From positions 126,110,476 to 126,174,475 of the forward strand of contig NC_086021.1 in the NCBI RefSeq assembly GCF_036323735.1: DNA of 64,000 bases. Direction: 5' to 3'. Both the position numbers and the translations under genes were made by a program. The stretch comes from Rattus norvegicus. Lineage: Eukaryota; Chordata; Mammalia; Rodentia; Muridae. Under the pieces are notes generated by a model. That model saw only the letters and a program-made list of their open reading frames with translations. It was not told the origin of the DNA and ran no database searches. Positions 23,461-34,500 of this stretch are shown here, piece by piece (the first letter of the stretch is position 1; each line of letters starts with the position of its first letter).

Positions 23461-23474
23461 GTCTCCATGGCAAT
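23461..23474. promoter_or_regulatory. RFX-type X-box next to the Ankrd63 TATA box
   Basis: GTCTCCATGGCAAT is a near-palindrome fitting the RFX half-site pattern (GTNNCC AT GGNAAC with one end mismatch). It lies about 10 bp upstream of the TATA-like element with respect to Ankrd63. Confidence 0.5.
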
Positions 23475-24486
23475 GGCTGCTCTGGAAGCAGGCTGCACCT
23501 TCAGGGCAGAGACGGACAGGGCGAGGGAGACCGCCCCTGACCCCCCACCCCTTCGTGGGCCACGAAGTTGGGGAGCGGCTCCTCCTCCGCGCTCCCCTGG
23601 GAATGCGGCGGCGGTTGCGGGGCGGGGGCGGAGGCTGCTCGCCGGGGGCCACATGCACCCGGCGGGGCCAATCCTAAAATCTCAGTCTTCTTTCCCCGCC
23701 CCCCCGCCTCCGCCAGAATCGGTAGCGTCGGCTGCTTAGAAACTGGCGGGAGCTCCTACCATCGGTTCTAGGTTAAAGGGACTGGGACCCCACGAGGACA
23801 GAACTGGACAATGCACGAACTTGAGGTGGGCCAGAGACAGAGGTGGAGTAATTTGGGGTATGAGGCATTTGTGCTCCGGACTGAGGGCGCTCAGTCTGGC
23901 TGATAACTGCCATCTAAAGTGCAGCGAATCACAGTCACACACAATTGTGCCTCCCGCACACGCTCACTCAGAGCAGGGCGGGGGTGCATTCTCCAATCTC
24001 AGACGTCTCCAAACCTGACAGCGCGCCCGCGTGCCAGCTCCACGGTCGGTCGGTCGCTGTGGAGCAAGCTGACTAGACACTGGCCGCTGTGACCCAGGGC
24101 AGGTGCCTTAGGATCTGAGAGTGTGCAGGCATCAGGACTCCCCAGGTACTGTCCCCTCAAGGATGAGCTAGGGCTAAAGTCTAGGAAAGGGCAAAAGACA
24201 CAAGCAAGAATTCCCCCAGAAGGCTGGATTCTCTTGAGCACAAAAACCATCTCTAGGCCACAGAGCTCTCTACCTGACCCCCTAAAGAAAGAACCGGGGA
24301 TCCATTTTTTTTTCCAGTCAGATGTGTGGAAAACTCACTGGACATCTTCCTTTGGACAACTCATAGGTGCTAAGGAGGAGTAATACTGAAGGCCTTCGCT
24401 GAGTCTTACAATGAGTGTCCCACAAGCTCCCATGTCTAGAGGGCTTGACAATAGTTGGAATGGAATTTATTTGTAGAATAAGTGAA

Positions 24487-24678
24487 GGGCTGGGGACTTT
24501 TCGAAGCTGGTAGAGTATTTGCCCAATATACACAAAACCATTGGTTTGATTCCCAGCATGAAACCAGGACTTAACAGCCCCAGCACTTGAGAGATGGAGG
24601 CAGGGGGATCAGAAGTTCCAAGATCATCCTCACCTACATAGTGAGGTTGAGGCCAGCCTGGGCTACATGAGAACCCTA
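24487..24678 (+). mobile_element. B4 SINE (ID head fused to B1-like tail)
   Basis: An ID/tRNA-like head (GGGCTGGGGACTTTTCGAAG, then GGTTTGATTCCCAGCA) is joined to a B1-like part (GGAGGCAGGGGGATCAGAAG, GAGGCCAGCCTGGGCTACAT). This composite order defines B4. Confidence 0.85.
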
Positions 24679-27340
24679 CCATTGTTTTTCCAGCGATGTT
24701 AAGGGAAGATGTACAAACAATTCTGAATGAAGGAGAATTGACCCAGGACTGAAAACATTTGCTAAATACAAAACTCAGACAGCCAGTGGAAGGACAGATG
24801 AATACTGGGAAAGAGTGGGAACTGAGGTCTTCTGAAGGCAGCAGAATTAGTCCTTAAGGACGAGTGACATTGGCTGCTAAGAAACAAGGAAGATGGTCCA
24901 GACAGAGGGTTACAGGGACAAAGGCACCCAACAGGCACAGGTCAAGGGCTGTGTTCAGGGGTCCTATGCTGTAAGAGAAAGGAAGCTCAGTGAAAAATTG
25001 AGGGGGTGTTCAGTCTGGGAAGAGTAGGTGGCTTTGCAGGACACTCCTGAGGATTCTGTGAGGAGTGCTCTTGCTGGACAGTGGGGGCGGGGTGCGGGAG
25101 AGCATCCATGTCTTCTGGAACACCTAGGCTCCAGGATGGCCTAGGAGTGGATTCAAGCTAGACCCTACAACAGGAACCCACACTCCCCTTTGTCCTGTGA
25201 GGCATATTACTAAGTGCACAGTAGGTGAAGCTAGCCCCACACACAATTCTTGGCATGGGAGCGAGGTCTCAGCCTGTGTTGTGGACTGGCAGTGTCACCC
25301 CAGGCCTGCACATTCCTATCTGTAAGAGGAAGCAGAGAGAGAAACTCAGCCTGCACCACAAGGGATCAGGAGCCAGTGTTGGAAAAGCACCACCTCATTT
25401 AGAGGGCCCTCAAAGTCCATCCCATCAAAGGACCAGGGAGCACTCTCCGCCCCAAGGAAAGGAATAGGGTGCTCTCCCTCCTTCTTCAGCAGAAGAAAGG
25501 CTTTTATTTCTCAGGACTCCATCTTCTCTGTCTGCACCATGAGAGAAGATGCTTTCTTCTCTTCTTCCTTCGGGATCAAGAGGAAGGTTAGGCTGTGTAC
25601 CGCCAAGAAGAAAAGCACCCAAACCCCAGAAGAGCTCATTGGCCAAGCCCCTCCTCTCAAGAGCCTCCCTGAACCAGCTCAGCTTTGCCTGTGCCCCTAC
25701 TGCCTGTGGTAGAGGGAAACAATGTATTTGTGTGTGGGAAAAATTGGCCAAGTCTTCTTCAGAGCCTCACTCTGGTCTGGGCTGAGTTCCCTCCCAGGTC
25801 TCAGAACCTAGAGCCTTTGCTCTGACTTTCTTCCCTGGGCTCACTGTGTTCTGAACAGAAAAGAAACAGCAAAGGCTGGGGGGAGAAAAAAAAAAAAGCT
25901 GAGACTTCGCTGTGGAGCACAGAGGCTCCAACAGCCGGAATTAGAAGCTGTCGCTTAGGGAGCTGAAAGCTGACAGGAGAAGGAGCTGTGCAGGCAGGGG
26001 GCAGGAAGGCACTTCACACTCCTCCCCTCCCACCTACCCAGCTTCTCCCCCTGCAGGCCCCAGGCTGGCAAAAGGGCTTCCTCCCAGAGGTGCCTCAGTT
26101 TGCAAGTCTGTCTGTCTGTAACTGCCCCTCCCCGCCCCCTCCTTTCCTCTTCAAGTGTCACCAGCCCCCTCACTCTGTCACATTGCACTTGCTAGCTCCT
26201 CAGGCTTGAGCCTAGTGGCACGTGCCTTGGAGCTGCAGGGAGCTGGGAGGGGTGTGTGTGTGTGTGCAAGGGGGGGTGGGGTGAGTCAGCAGAGGATCTG
26301 GTACTGAGTCAACCATGGGACTCCTAAGGGGTGAGGACCCTTCTCCATGTCAAATGGAGATGCAAATCATGAGCAAGAGGGAACCTGGCCTTATGGCACA
26401 ACAGGGATGGAACCCAGGTGTCCAGGGCCCAGGGGAGGACATCAATTCTTCCTCTGTACTTCCCCCGTGACCACAGATTAACCCATCTCCAGGGCCTAGA
26501 ACCAGCCCTTTTGGGCATCAGACTGAAAGAAAGCAGGTAGGTATTCAGACTGCCTGAGAAGCCACTCAGTGACCCTTCGGGAGGCAGGATTGCAACTCCT
26601 TCCCGTTTGCCCGGCTGCATCCTGGCCTGGCAAGAGAACTGAAGGTGGCTTCTCTTGTGGGTTTGTGGGTATTGACTGTGGCTATTGTCCAGGACTCTGC
26701 TGGCTCTACCTGAGGCCCATGTACCTGCTTCAGTGAGTTCCCCTCAGTCTGGGTTCTCATCTCCACAGAAGGTAAGAAGGCAGAGCAGAATAGGATTTCT
26801 GGGAATGGGTTGAGGTTAGGGCACTGCCTGGGGGTGTGGATGTCCCACCCTGATGGTATCCAGTGTGGCTAGGACAGGGAGACTGGCTGACAAAGGCTTT
26901 CAGATGTGTGAATGGAAGGTCTTAGCTTTACTCTGCGGCCAGGGACAGGTAGGAACCCCTGAGGTCAGGCCCTGAGAGGGATGGGGGAAAGTATCCCTGT
27001 TCAGTTTCCAAAGGCACAGGTGTTCACAGTTAATGGCATCTGTTGTCACTCTGTGATAAGAAAACAACCTCTTCCCAGCATCACCCCACCCTGCCAGCCC
27101 ATTTGGGATTTGAGACAGAGCTGTAGGTGTGGCCTGCAAGCTATGCCTCCAGAAAGTTTATTGCAGGGGCAGGTCCCTGTGTGTGGTCACTCTAGGTGTT
27201 CCTGAAGAGGCCCAGACAACTCAAAGGTTTGGAATTACCAAGAGTGTAGGGTGCACTTTTGTACTGGGATTATCCCTGGTCAGGGGACACAAGGAAGGGG
27301 CACATCTGTGGGGGGTTAGAGAAGAGAAACATCATCTTTT

Positions 27341-27440
27341 TTTTTTTTTTTTGGTTCTTTTTTTTCAGAGCTGGGGACCGAACCCAGGGCCTTGCGCTTC
27401 CTAGGTAAGGGCTCTACCACTGAGCTAAATCCCCAGCCCC
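27341..27440 (-). mobile_element. ID element, antisense
   Basis: A reverse-complement ID core with a long T tract. It is flanked by a perfect 15-bp duplication GAAACATCATCTTTT (27326-27340 and 27441-27455). Confidence 0.96.
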
Positions 27441-27735
27441 GAAACATCATCTTTTAAGGGTTATGGCATCAGTATCAGCAGACAGGGAAGCCAGAGAGAG
27501 GCAGGGCCACTTGACAGGGCCCCAGAAGGGCCTTCACCCTTCCTGCAGCTCCCAAGGGACCCATTTTCCACACACCATTCAAGCAGCTTCATTCAGAGGG
27601 GAAAGACCTTCCCATTGTCTTTTCCTAACTGGAGAACAGCAGCCAGGCTAAGGTGGGAGAGTCTGGTTTGGGTTCTTTGGTAGGAAGGAGAAAAAGAAAT
27701 AAACCAGATAAAGTCAGTAAAGAAAATAAATGATG

Positions 27736-27835
27736 GGGGTTGGGGATTTAGCTCAGTGGTAGAGCGCTTACCTAGGAAGCGCAAGGCCCTGGGTTCGGTC
27801 CCCAGCTCCGAAAAAAAGAACCAAAAAAGAAAAAA
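27736..27835 (+). mobile_element. ID element
   Basis: An intact ID core GGGGATTTAGCTCAGTGG to GGTTCGGTCCCCAGCTCC with an A-rich tail. It is flanked by perfect AGAAAATAAATGATG (27721-27735 and 27836-27850). Confidence 0.96.
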
Positions 27836-28614
27836 AGAAAATAAATGATGAACTCAAGCCCCACGGAAAACTGGTGGCACAGCTGCTAGGAAGTGCAGAC
27901 GGAGAAAACAGGGTGAGCCAGTTTCAGAGTTGGAGAGAGAGCACCCTTTGCCATCAGGCATAGCCCCCACACCCCCAATACTCGATCAGTTGAGGGGCAG
28001 CTGAGAAAGCTTCCCCGTGCAGCCTTCTGTCCCCATAGGTAGGAGGCTACGGCAGGGGCCTTTGCTGCCACTCTGAAAGTAGCCCTTCCCAGAGAGCCTT
28101 GAGGCAGTACCAGGCTCTGCCTTAAGGAGTTGGCAACACTGTACTCAAGGCAGCCCTAGAAGATGCAGCTAGAAGACTGCCTCAAGTCATGCAACAAGGG
28201 AAGAGGCCTTGGTTCTGCTGGAGCCACACCCACAGAGTGAAGGTTCCAGGGAGCAAAGCCAAGCATCCAGGAAAGGGAACGGAGCTCCAAGTGGAGAGCC
28301 CCTGCATGTATGTTAGGAAAGGCAGAGGGGAGACCAGGACCCAATTTCCTCTCTCTTGGTCCATATTCCTTTGCCTTCAATAAGTATATGGCACTACAGG
28401 TGGGACGACAGAAGAAGCCAGCTTAGAAAAGACTCGGGTTCCATGGGGCTCTTGCCCCAATGGTCTCCCATTTCTGCCTTATGTGGCTGAGAAGCGGGGC
28501 TGCGGCAGCCAAGGCAGCCCCAGGCTCCCACAGCCCCAGAGTAATAAGGTCCTTTTCTCCCGAGGAGAAAGGCGTGGATATCCTTGCTAAAATGTCGGAG
28601 TGAGATGCTGGCAT

Positions 28615-28818
28615 TCAGAGGCGGCTCTCCTGAGTGTCTGTCTTGTTCACAAGTGGCTCCTGTGGACACGACTCCTCAGAGGCCTCACAGGGCCTCTCAG
28701 GCTTCTCTTCTGCTTCCGTGGGGAAGCAGGCCTTGAAGCAAGCCCGCATTGACTCCTTTACTTCAGCCTCCAGGCCCTTCATCTTGGCCTCATACTCTGC
28801 CAGCGCCTTCTCCTGGAA
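28615..28818 (-). CDS. Plcb2: Plcb2 exon 32 (residues 1117-1183 and stop)
   Basis: C-terminal tail beginning [15 protein letters not shown] and ending DTQESRL then TGA. The acceptor CCCCACAG lies downstream of a G-rich intron segment (- strand). Confidence 0.95.
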   Translation of the reverse strand, partial: FQEKALAEYEAKMKGLEAEVKESMRACFKACFPTEAEEKPERPCEASEESCPQEPLVNKTDTQESRL

Positions 28819-31523
28819 CTGTGGGGACAGCAGGGACCATTACCTGGCTCAGGAGGGGGCCTTGCCTGCCCTCCCCCCACCCCCCACCCCCCCAGCCCCC
28901 CACTCCCCCACCCCCCACCCCCACCACCCAGACTTTAGAATACTAATACTGTGCCCATTCTATTCAGGACTTCCCAGGGACTGGGTTAGGAATTGAGAGA
29001 ATGAGGCTCATCAAAGAACTTTCTAGGAGAAATATCAAGCAAACAAATCTGTAGAGATGCCTCATTCGAAGGAGCCTTGGGACACCCTGAGAACCTGCCT
29101 CTGACCCACTGGTGACACCTGACCTCTTGCGTGGAGCCCCTGGGGTTGAACCCCTTTTCACCCAAGAGCCCATTTAGCTCCACTGGGGCCAGGACAGAGG
29201 TCACCTCACCTGCTTTTCCATTGCCTGGATCTGCTCCAGGCAGGCTGTCTGCTTCTCTTCCAGCTTCTCCTGGTGACGCTCCAGGGTCTCTGTCATCTGG
29301 GTACAGGTGAGAGACAGAGAATCAGATAGAGAGACAAGCAACATACCAGCAGTGAGACTTGGAGCAAATTCCTTAACCTCTGGGCAGCTTTTGCAATGTG
29401 TAAAATGAGGTAATCGGACTTGGCTCAGGATTGTGAAGGATCACATGTCTGGTCCACAGGAAGCGCTTGTCATAGGGCCTGACACAGGGTCAGGCCACAG
29501 TAGGTGGAAGGCCTGTTACTGTGGTCAGCAATGCCCAGGGAAGGAGCTTTAGGCCTATTCTCAGCAGTGTTTCCCTTCCTCTTTCCATTCCATGGCGCCT
29601 CAGGAAGCCTTCCTCTCCCACCCCATCCAATCACATCCTCCCTTGACCTCATGTTCCCCAGGCAGTTCCCTTCGGGCTGGCAGTCTCCACCCACAGGCCA
29701 GACCCTTGGGATACTTCCTCCCTTTCCTAGCTGCACGGACACTCTGAACAGCCTGCTATCAGGGCTCCAAGGGAGGACACTCATCCCCACACACACCTAC
29801 GGAGAGAATGACTGGGAAGGACCAGCCAGCGTACCTGCTTGACAGCCTGCACCACCTCCTGGATGTGGGAGTTGTTAATTTCTCTCTTGAGCCTGTTGAT
29901 AGGATTGGAGTTTTATAAAGAGACAGGGTCGATAAATTACCCTAAGGGTAAAACAAGTAAGCGCTCCATCTCTGAAGCAGGAAGGAACGGAGAGACCAGC
30001 ATGGAAGATGGGGAAGGGGTTTGGGGGAGCTCTGGGTCCACTTCCTTATGAAAACATCCCGGGTGGGCACTGTGGAGAGTGCAGACATCTAAGGGGACAT
30101 GATGCTACCCCTAGGCTCCATCTCCTTCTCTGTGCATCATTTTCCTTCTATTGCTCCTCTCTCCTTAAGCAGTGTTAGCATCTGTGTTTTGCTCAAGGGA
30201 GAGATACAGTGATGGGACCAACTTGTAAAGGGCCAAGACAGAGGCAGATCGATGGGAATCAAGTTAGGAGCCGTTGTAGGGTTGACCCTCGTCCAGCTGG
30301 AGTTCCGTCTGCTCAGATGGGGCTCCCTCCCCTGCAGGGTTTACCTCTCCTGGGCCACCTTGTCTGTGGTGACTTTGGTCATGGCTTGGATCCGCTCCAG
30401 CCTTTTGGCCTCCAGTTTTTTCTTCATCTCTTTGGTGTCACTGCGGACAGACAAGGGGTAGATATTCTGTGGTTCGCAGCCTTTGGCCGCAGGTAGGGGC
30501 AAGTAAGTAGTCAAGAGGGGCAACTTTACGTTTCCGAGGTCTCCTTGAAGCTCTTGAGTTCAGCAGCCTGTTTCTCTCTGGCCAGCTCCATCATCTTGGC
30601 GATTTGCTGGGAAGGAAGGAAGGATGGAAGGAAGGAAGGAAGGGAGGGAGGGAGGGAGGGAGGAAGGAAGGAAGGAAGGAAGGAAGGAAGGAAGGAAGGA
30701 AGGAAGGAAGGAAGGAAGGAAGGAAGGAAGGACGAGTTAAGTGAGAAGCCCTTGGCTGGGCAGAAGAGGTGGAGTTGGTTGCTGCAGCCGCTGTGTCCCT
30801 CACCTCGGTCACGTGCTGCTCCTTACGCTTGAGGACAGAGCGGTACTGCTCCTCGCCTTGCTGCTGCAGCTCCTGCTCCAGCCTGTCCTTCAGATCCTGC
30901 ACGCGGGGGTCCGGTCCCTCGAGGACCTCCCTAGGCACCACGATGGTCTCCTCACAGGGCACGATCCTGTGGAAGCCACGAGGGAACAGAACCTGAGCCA
31001 GGTACCACTACTCTTGGGGAAGACAGGACACCACCGAAGCCCTTACCTCTTCTTGCGGGAGCCCTTGCCCGGGCGGAGCTTGCAGCTTGCTGCTGGGTCC
31101 TGGAGCTCCGCTAGCTGTGCAGCGCCACGCTGCAGCAGCTCCTCCCAGCGCCGGGCTCCACGCCGCTCCAGCTCTCGAAGCTCCTTCTCATGTCTCCGCT
31201 GCAGCTTCACCACGCCCTTCAGCTCCCGCAGCTCTTCCAAGCTAGTGGTCTGTGGCTCTGCAGAGGCATGGCCAAGGTGTGTGCCACCCGGAGCATCCTC
31301 CCTGTGCTGCAGGCCTGAGAGTCCCAGGCTCTCCCCTCCAGATCCTGCCCTGTGAGCACATGGCCCAGCAGGCCTTACCTGCCACTTCCTTCGTAGCTTC
31401 CTCCTTGGCCTTGGTCCCAGGCGCTGTAAGAGCACAGGGCTGGACTGTCAGGTGCCTTGGAGGCACCTCAGTTTGGTTCCTGCGGGGTTGTAGTTTAAGC
31501 CCTCTGCAACTCCCCCTCTCTTG

Positions 31524-31566
<43 letters not shown>

Positions 31567-34500
31567 CGGAGCTGGGGACCGAACCCAGGGCCTTGTGCTT
31601 CCTAGGTAAGCGCTCTACCACTGAGCTAAATCCTCAGCCCCCAACTCCCCCTCTCTTAGTGTGGAGGCTTCAGATTCAGATCTTCCCTCCCGAATGAAAG
31701 TGTTAGTCTTTGGGGGACTATGGGTGTGGTGGGAGAGGTGCAGGGCTATCCACTAGGTAGGTGGACCCAAAACTACCTACCTGTTGACCCATTGCCTGCG
31801 GAGACTGGAGCCCCGTTGGACTGGCTGGCAACAGGAATCCCAGAGAAGAGCTTCTGTATGAGGGTGGCCTGTTAGAACGGTGGCTCTAACAGGACACTCC
31901 CTGAATAGGGGACTCTGCCCCTCCCCACTCATTCCACAGTTTGTGGAGGGTTCTGGCAGTGGTCCTGGCAACACAGACCTCAGGCAGACTTCCTGTCACT
32001 TCTTTGAGCTTCACAGACTTCTTATCATGGGCACTGAAGTACTTGATGGGGTTGGCAAGAGCCACAGTAAGATCTGGGAAGCACAGGTTATGACCAGTGC
32101 ATGTGTATGGAGTTTAAAGTCTAAAAGGATCCACCTACCACCCTCTCTAACTCCACTTCAGTTATCGGCTTAATGAACAGAGAGCTTGGGGCCAGGCACA
32201 GGTCCTACCTGCCCACGTGTCAGGTACATAGTCCTTCATCTCCAGGAAGACGAAGAGAGCAGGCATGGTGAGAGGCATGTTGCTCTCACTGCGCAGGCAC
32301 AGATGGTGGTATCCTGTGGAACATGGTGAGGTGGATGGTAAGCCAGAGCCCACTCCTGCTCAGTACCACAGCACAAACAAGCCCTTAGGACTTCTGACTG
32401 AGAGCCAAAGGCCAGGGTTATAACTCTAATGCTGCGCTTCCCTACCGTGTGGCTTTGGGCAGGCTAGGTTAACCCTAGGTTAATGCCTCAAATATCTGCT
32501 GTGTGTGTTTATTATGAGAATGTGTTATAAGCCCTTCACACCTTTTTATTACATTTTAATTCATCTACTCTGCATGTGCTTGAACGCACACGCAGAGGTC
32601 AGAGGACACCTTGTGGGAACTGGTTCTCTCTCTTTCACCATGTGGTGTCTAGGGTCAAACTCGGATCATTAGGCTTAGCAGCGAGTGTCTCTACCCGCTG
32701 AGCCATCTCTCCAGCTCCTCTCACACATTCTAAGTGCCCAGAAATGCCAGCTGCTCAGGAATCTGTAACACTGACTCCGGAAGATCATGGGCACCAGTCA
32801 GGTTCCTGTACAAAGTCTATTTCTGTCCCACTCCTTAGATCAGCTGATAACATGAGGGAGGACGCTGAGACCTCAGAGACCCTGCCTGAATGCCATTCCC
32901 GCCCCCAGCCAGGATGCTGGTCTTGGTCTCAGACTCTCTGCAAGCAGTGAAGACCCCCGACTCCTTACCGGAATGTAAGGCATTGATGGGGATGATGCGA
33001 TGTCCAATAAATTTGCCGCCTTCTTCCATTACAGCTATCCTGAGGGAGGCCAGCTCAGGCACCAAGATCTACAGTAGTTTAGGACAGCAGTCTGAGGAGT
33101 GGACAGGCCCCTCCCCTTGACTCCTGAAGTCTCACTCAATGCCAGGAGGAGACCCTGCCAGGCACTGCTAGATTTGGTAAGGTTAGGCAGAAGCAATGCC
33201 CTGTGACACATACAGGCATCTTCCAGTTTGAACCAGGCTCACATGGGAAAGTGGACTCAGATGTACAGCCCAGGACAGTGGGCCCATGCGAACAGCCCTT
33301 GGCAGCTGCCAACCAGTGTCCAAGGAGATAAAGAACCCCATCCTCCCCTAGCTTCTGGGCTGAGAGTTCATGTTTCGATCCCTAATCCTAATGTACGAGT
33401 TCTCCCACCCCGCCCCCCCACACAAGCAAACCTAGTGAACATGAGTTTGGGACTTCTGAACGTTAGGAAGGCATACCGGGACAGGCCAAGCACTAGGGAC
33501 AGACACCAGTGCCAGCCCCATCCCTAGCACCTTCTCAAAAATGAAGGGTTCCTCCTTCCAGACAGGATTGATGGAGTTAGCAGTAGGTGACAGCTTGGTA
33601 CGATAGCGCCTCTTGGGGTCCCCTGGGAGGCCAAACAGTTCTACTTCCACATAGGTGCGCACACTGCGCTCTGACAGGAACTGCCCAGAGATGACCTAAG
33701 GGTGAGAACCCAGGGGAGACCAACATTAGATATCCCACCCCAGTTGATTCCTAAGCCTGTGGGGCTTCTGTCCCCATAAGGCCAAGCATCTACTGTGGGT
33801 ATCGTGAAGGTCCCCTTTCAGCATTGGCCATCAAATAGCAGCGGTGTGACTCAAGATTTACAGGCAAGCTCTAAGGACCTGAGTGCTTCCAGGACTTGGG
33901 AGAGGCAGGCCACCCAGACAAGAAAGGAGCAACAATTGTTTACCCCCCCCACCCCCCGGTCTAGAACCAGCATGGCTCAGACTCTCTTTCTCTCCCCTCC
34001 CCCACTAGAGTCTCAGCCCTTCCCCTTGGTTTCCATGGGGACCAAGAGGCAGACTCCAGTGCTGAGGAGGAGGCAGTTTCCAAGGCAACTTGCTACTGCA
34101 GGAACTGGCTGGGGCTGAAGTCTTCAAGATATCAGGAAAGGGGGTTGAGGTAGAGGGGTGGGCTTCTTGGCCTTCCTTCTCAAGAACCCAGCCCTCCCAG
34201 ACACTTGTCAACCCTGGGCCTTGCCGTAATGGAAAGGGTAGTGGCAACCACCACATCAATGCGGTCCACCGAGAAGGGGTTGAACTGCTTGTCCTGCCTG
34301 CGCATGAACTCGTGCTTTAGGAGGTAGCCACTCTGCCCGTTGAACTCAAACAGTGCCATGTTCTGCTGCATGGGCAGATCTGGGGGGACAAGAGGATGCA
34401 GTGAGGATGGTGTATCCTGGATCCATTCACAGTCTCTTTTCAATACTTTCCACCAGCCTTATGTTTTTTGTCTCAGGAATGGGGGAATTTGGGTAGATCA

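Larger units (their letters stand above)
21980..23720. promoter_or_regulatory. CpG island covering Ankrd63 5' end and promoter
   Basis: Visually very GC- and CpG-rich over about 1.7 kb, in contrast with the flanks. It spans most of the Ankrd63 CDS, its leader and the inferred promoter. Exact limits were not computed. Confidence 0.8.
23760..28614. other. Ankrd63-Plcb2 intergenic region and Plcb2 3' UTR
   Basis: No coding exon is recognised. Contents are one B4 SINE and two ID elements. The last several hundred bases before 28614 are Plcb2 3' UTR, but I found no convincing AATAAA on the - strand close to the stop, so the transcript end is open. Confidence 0.6.
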
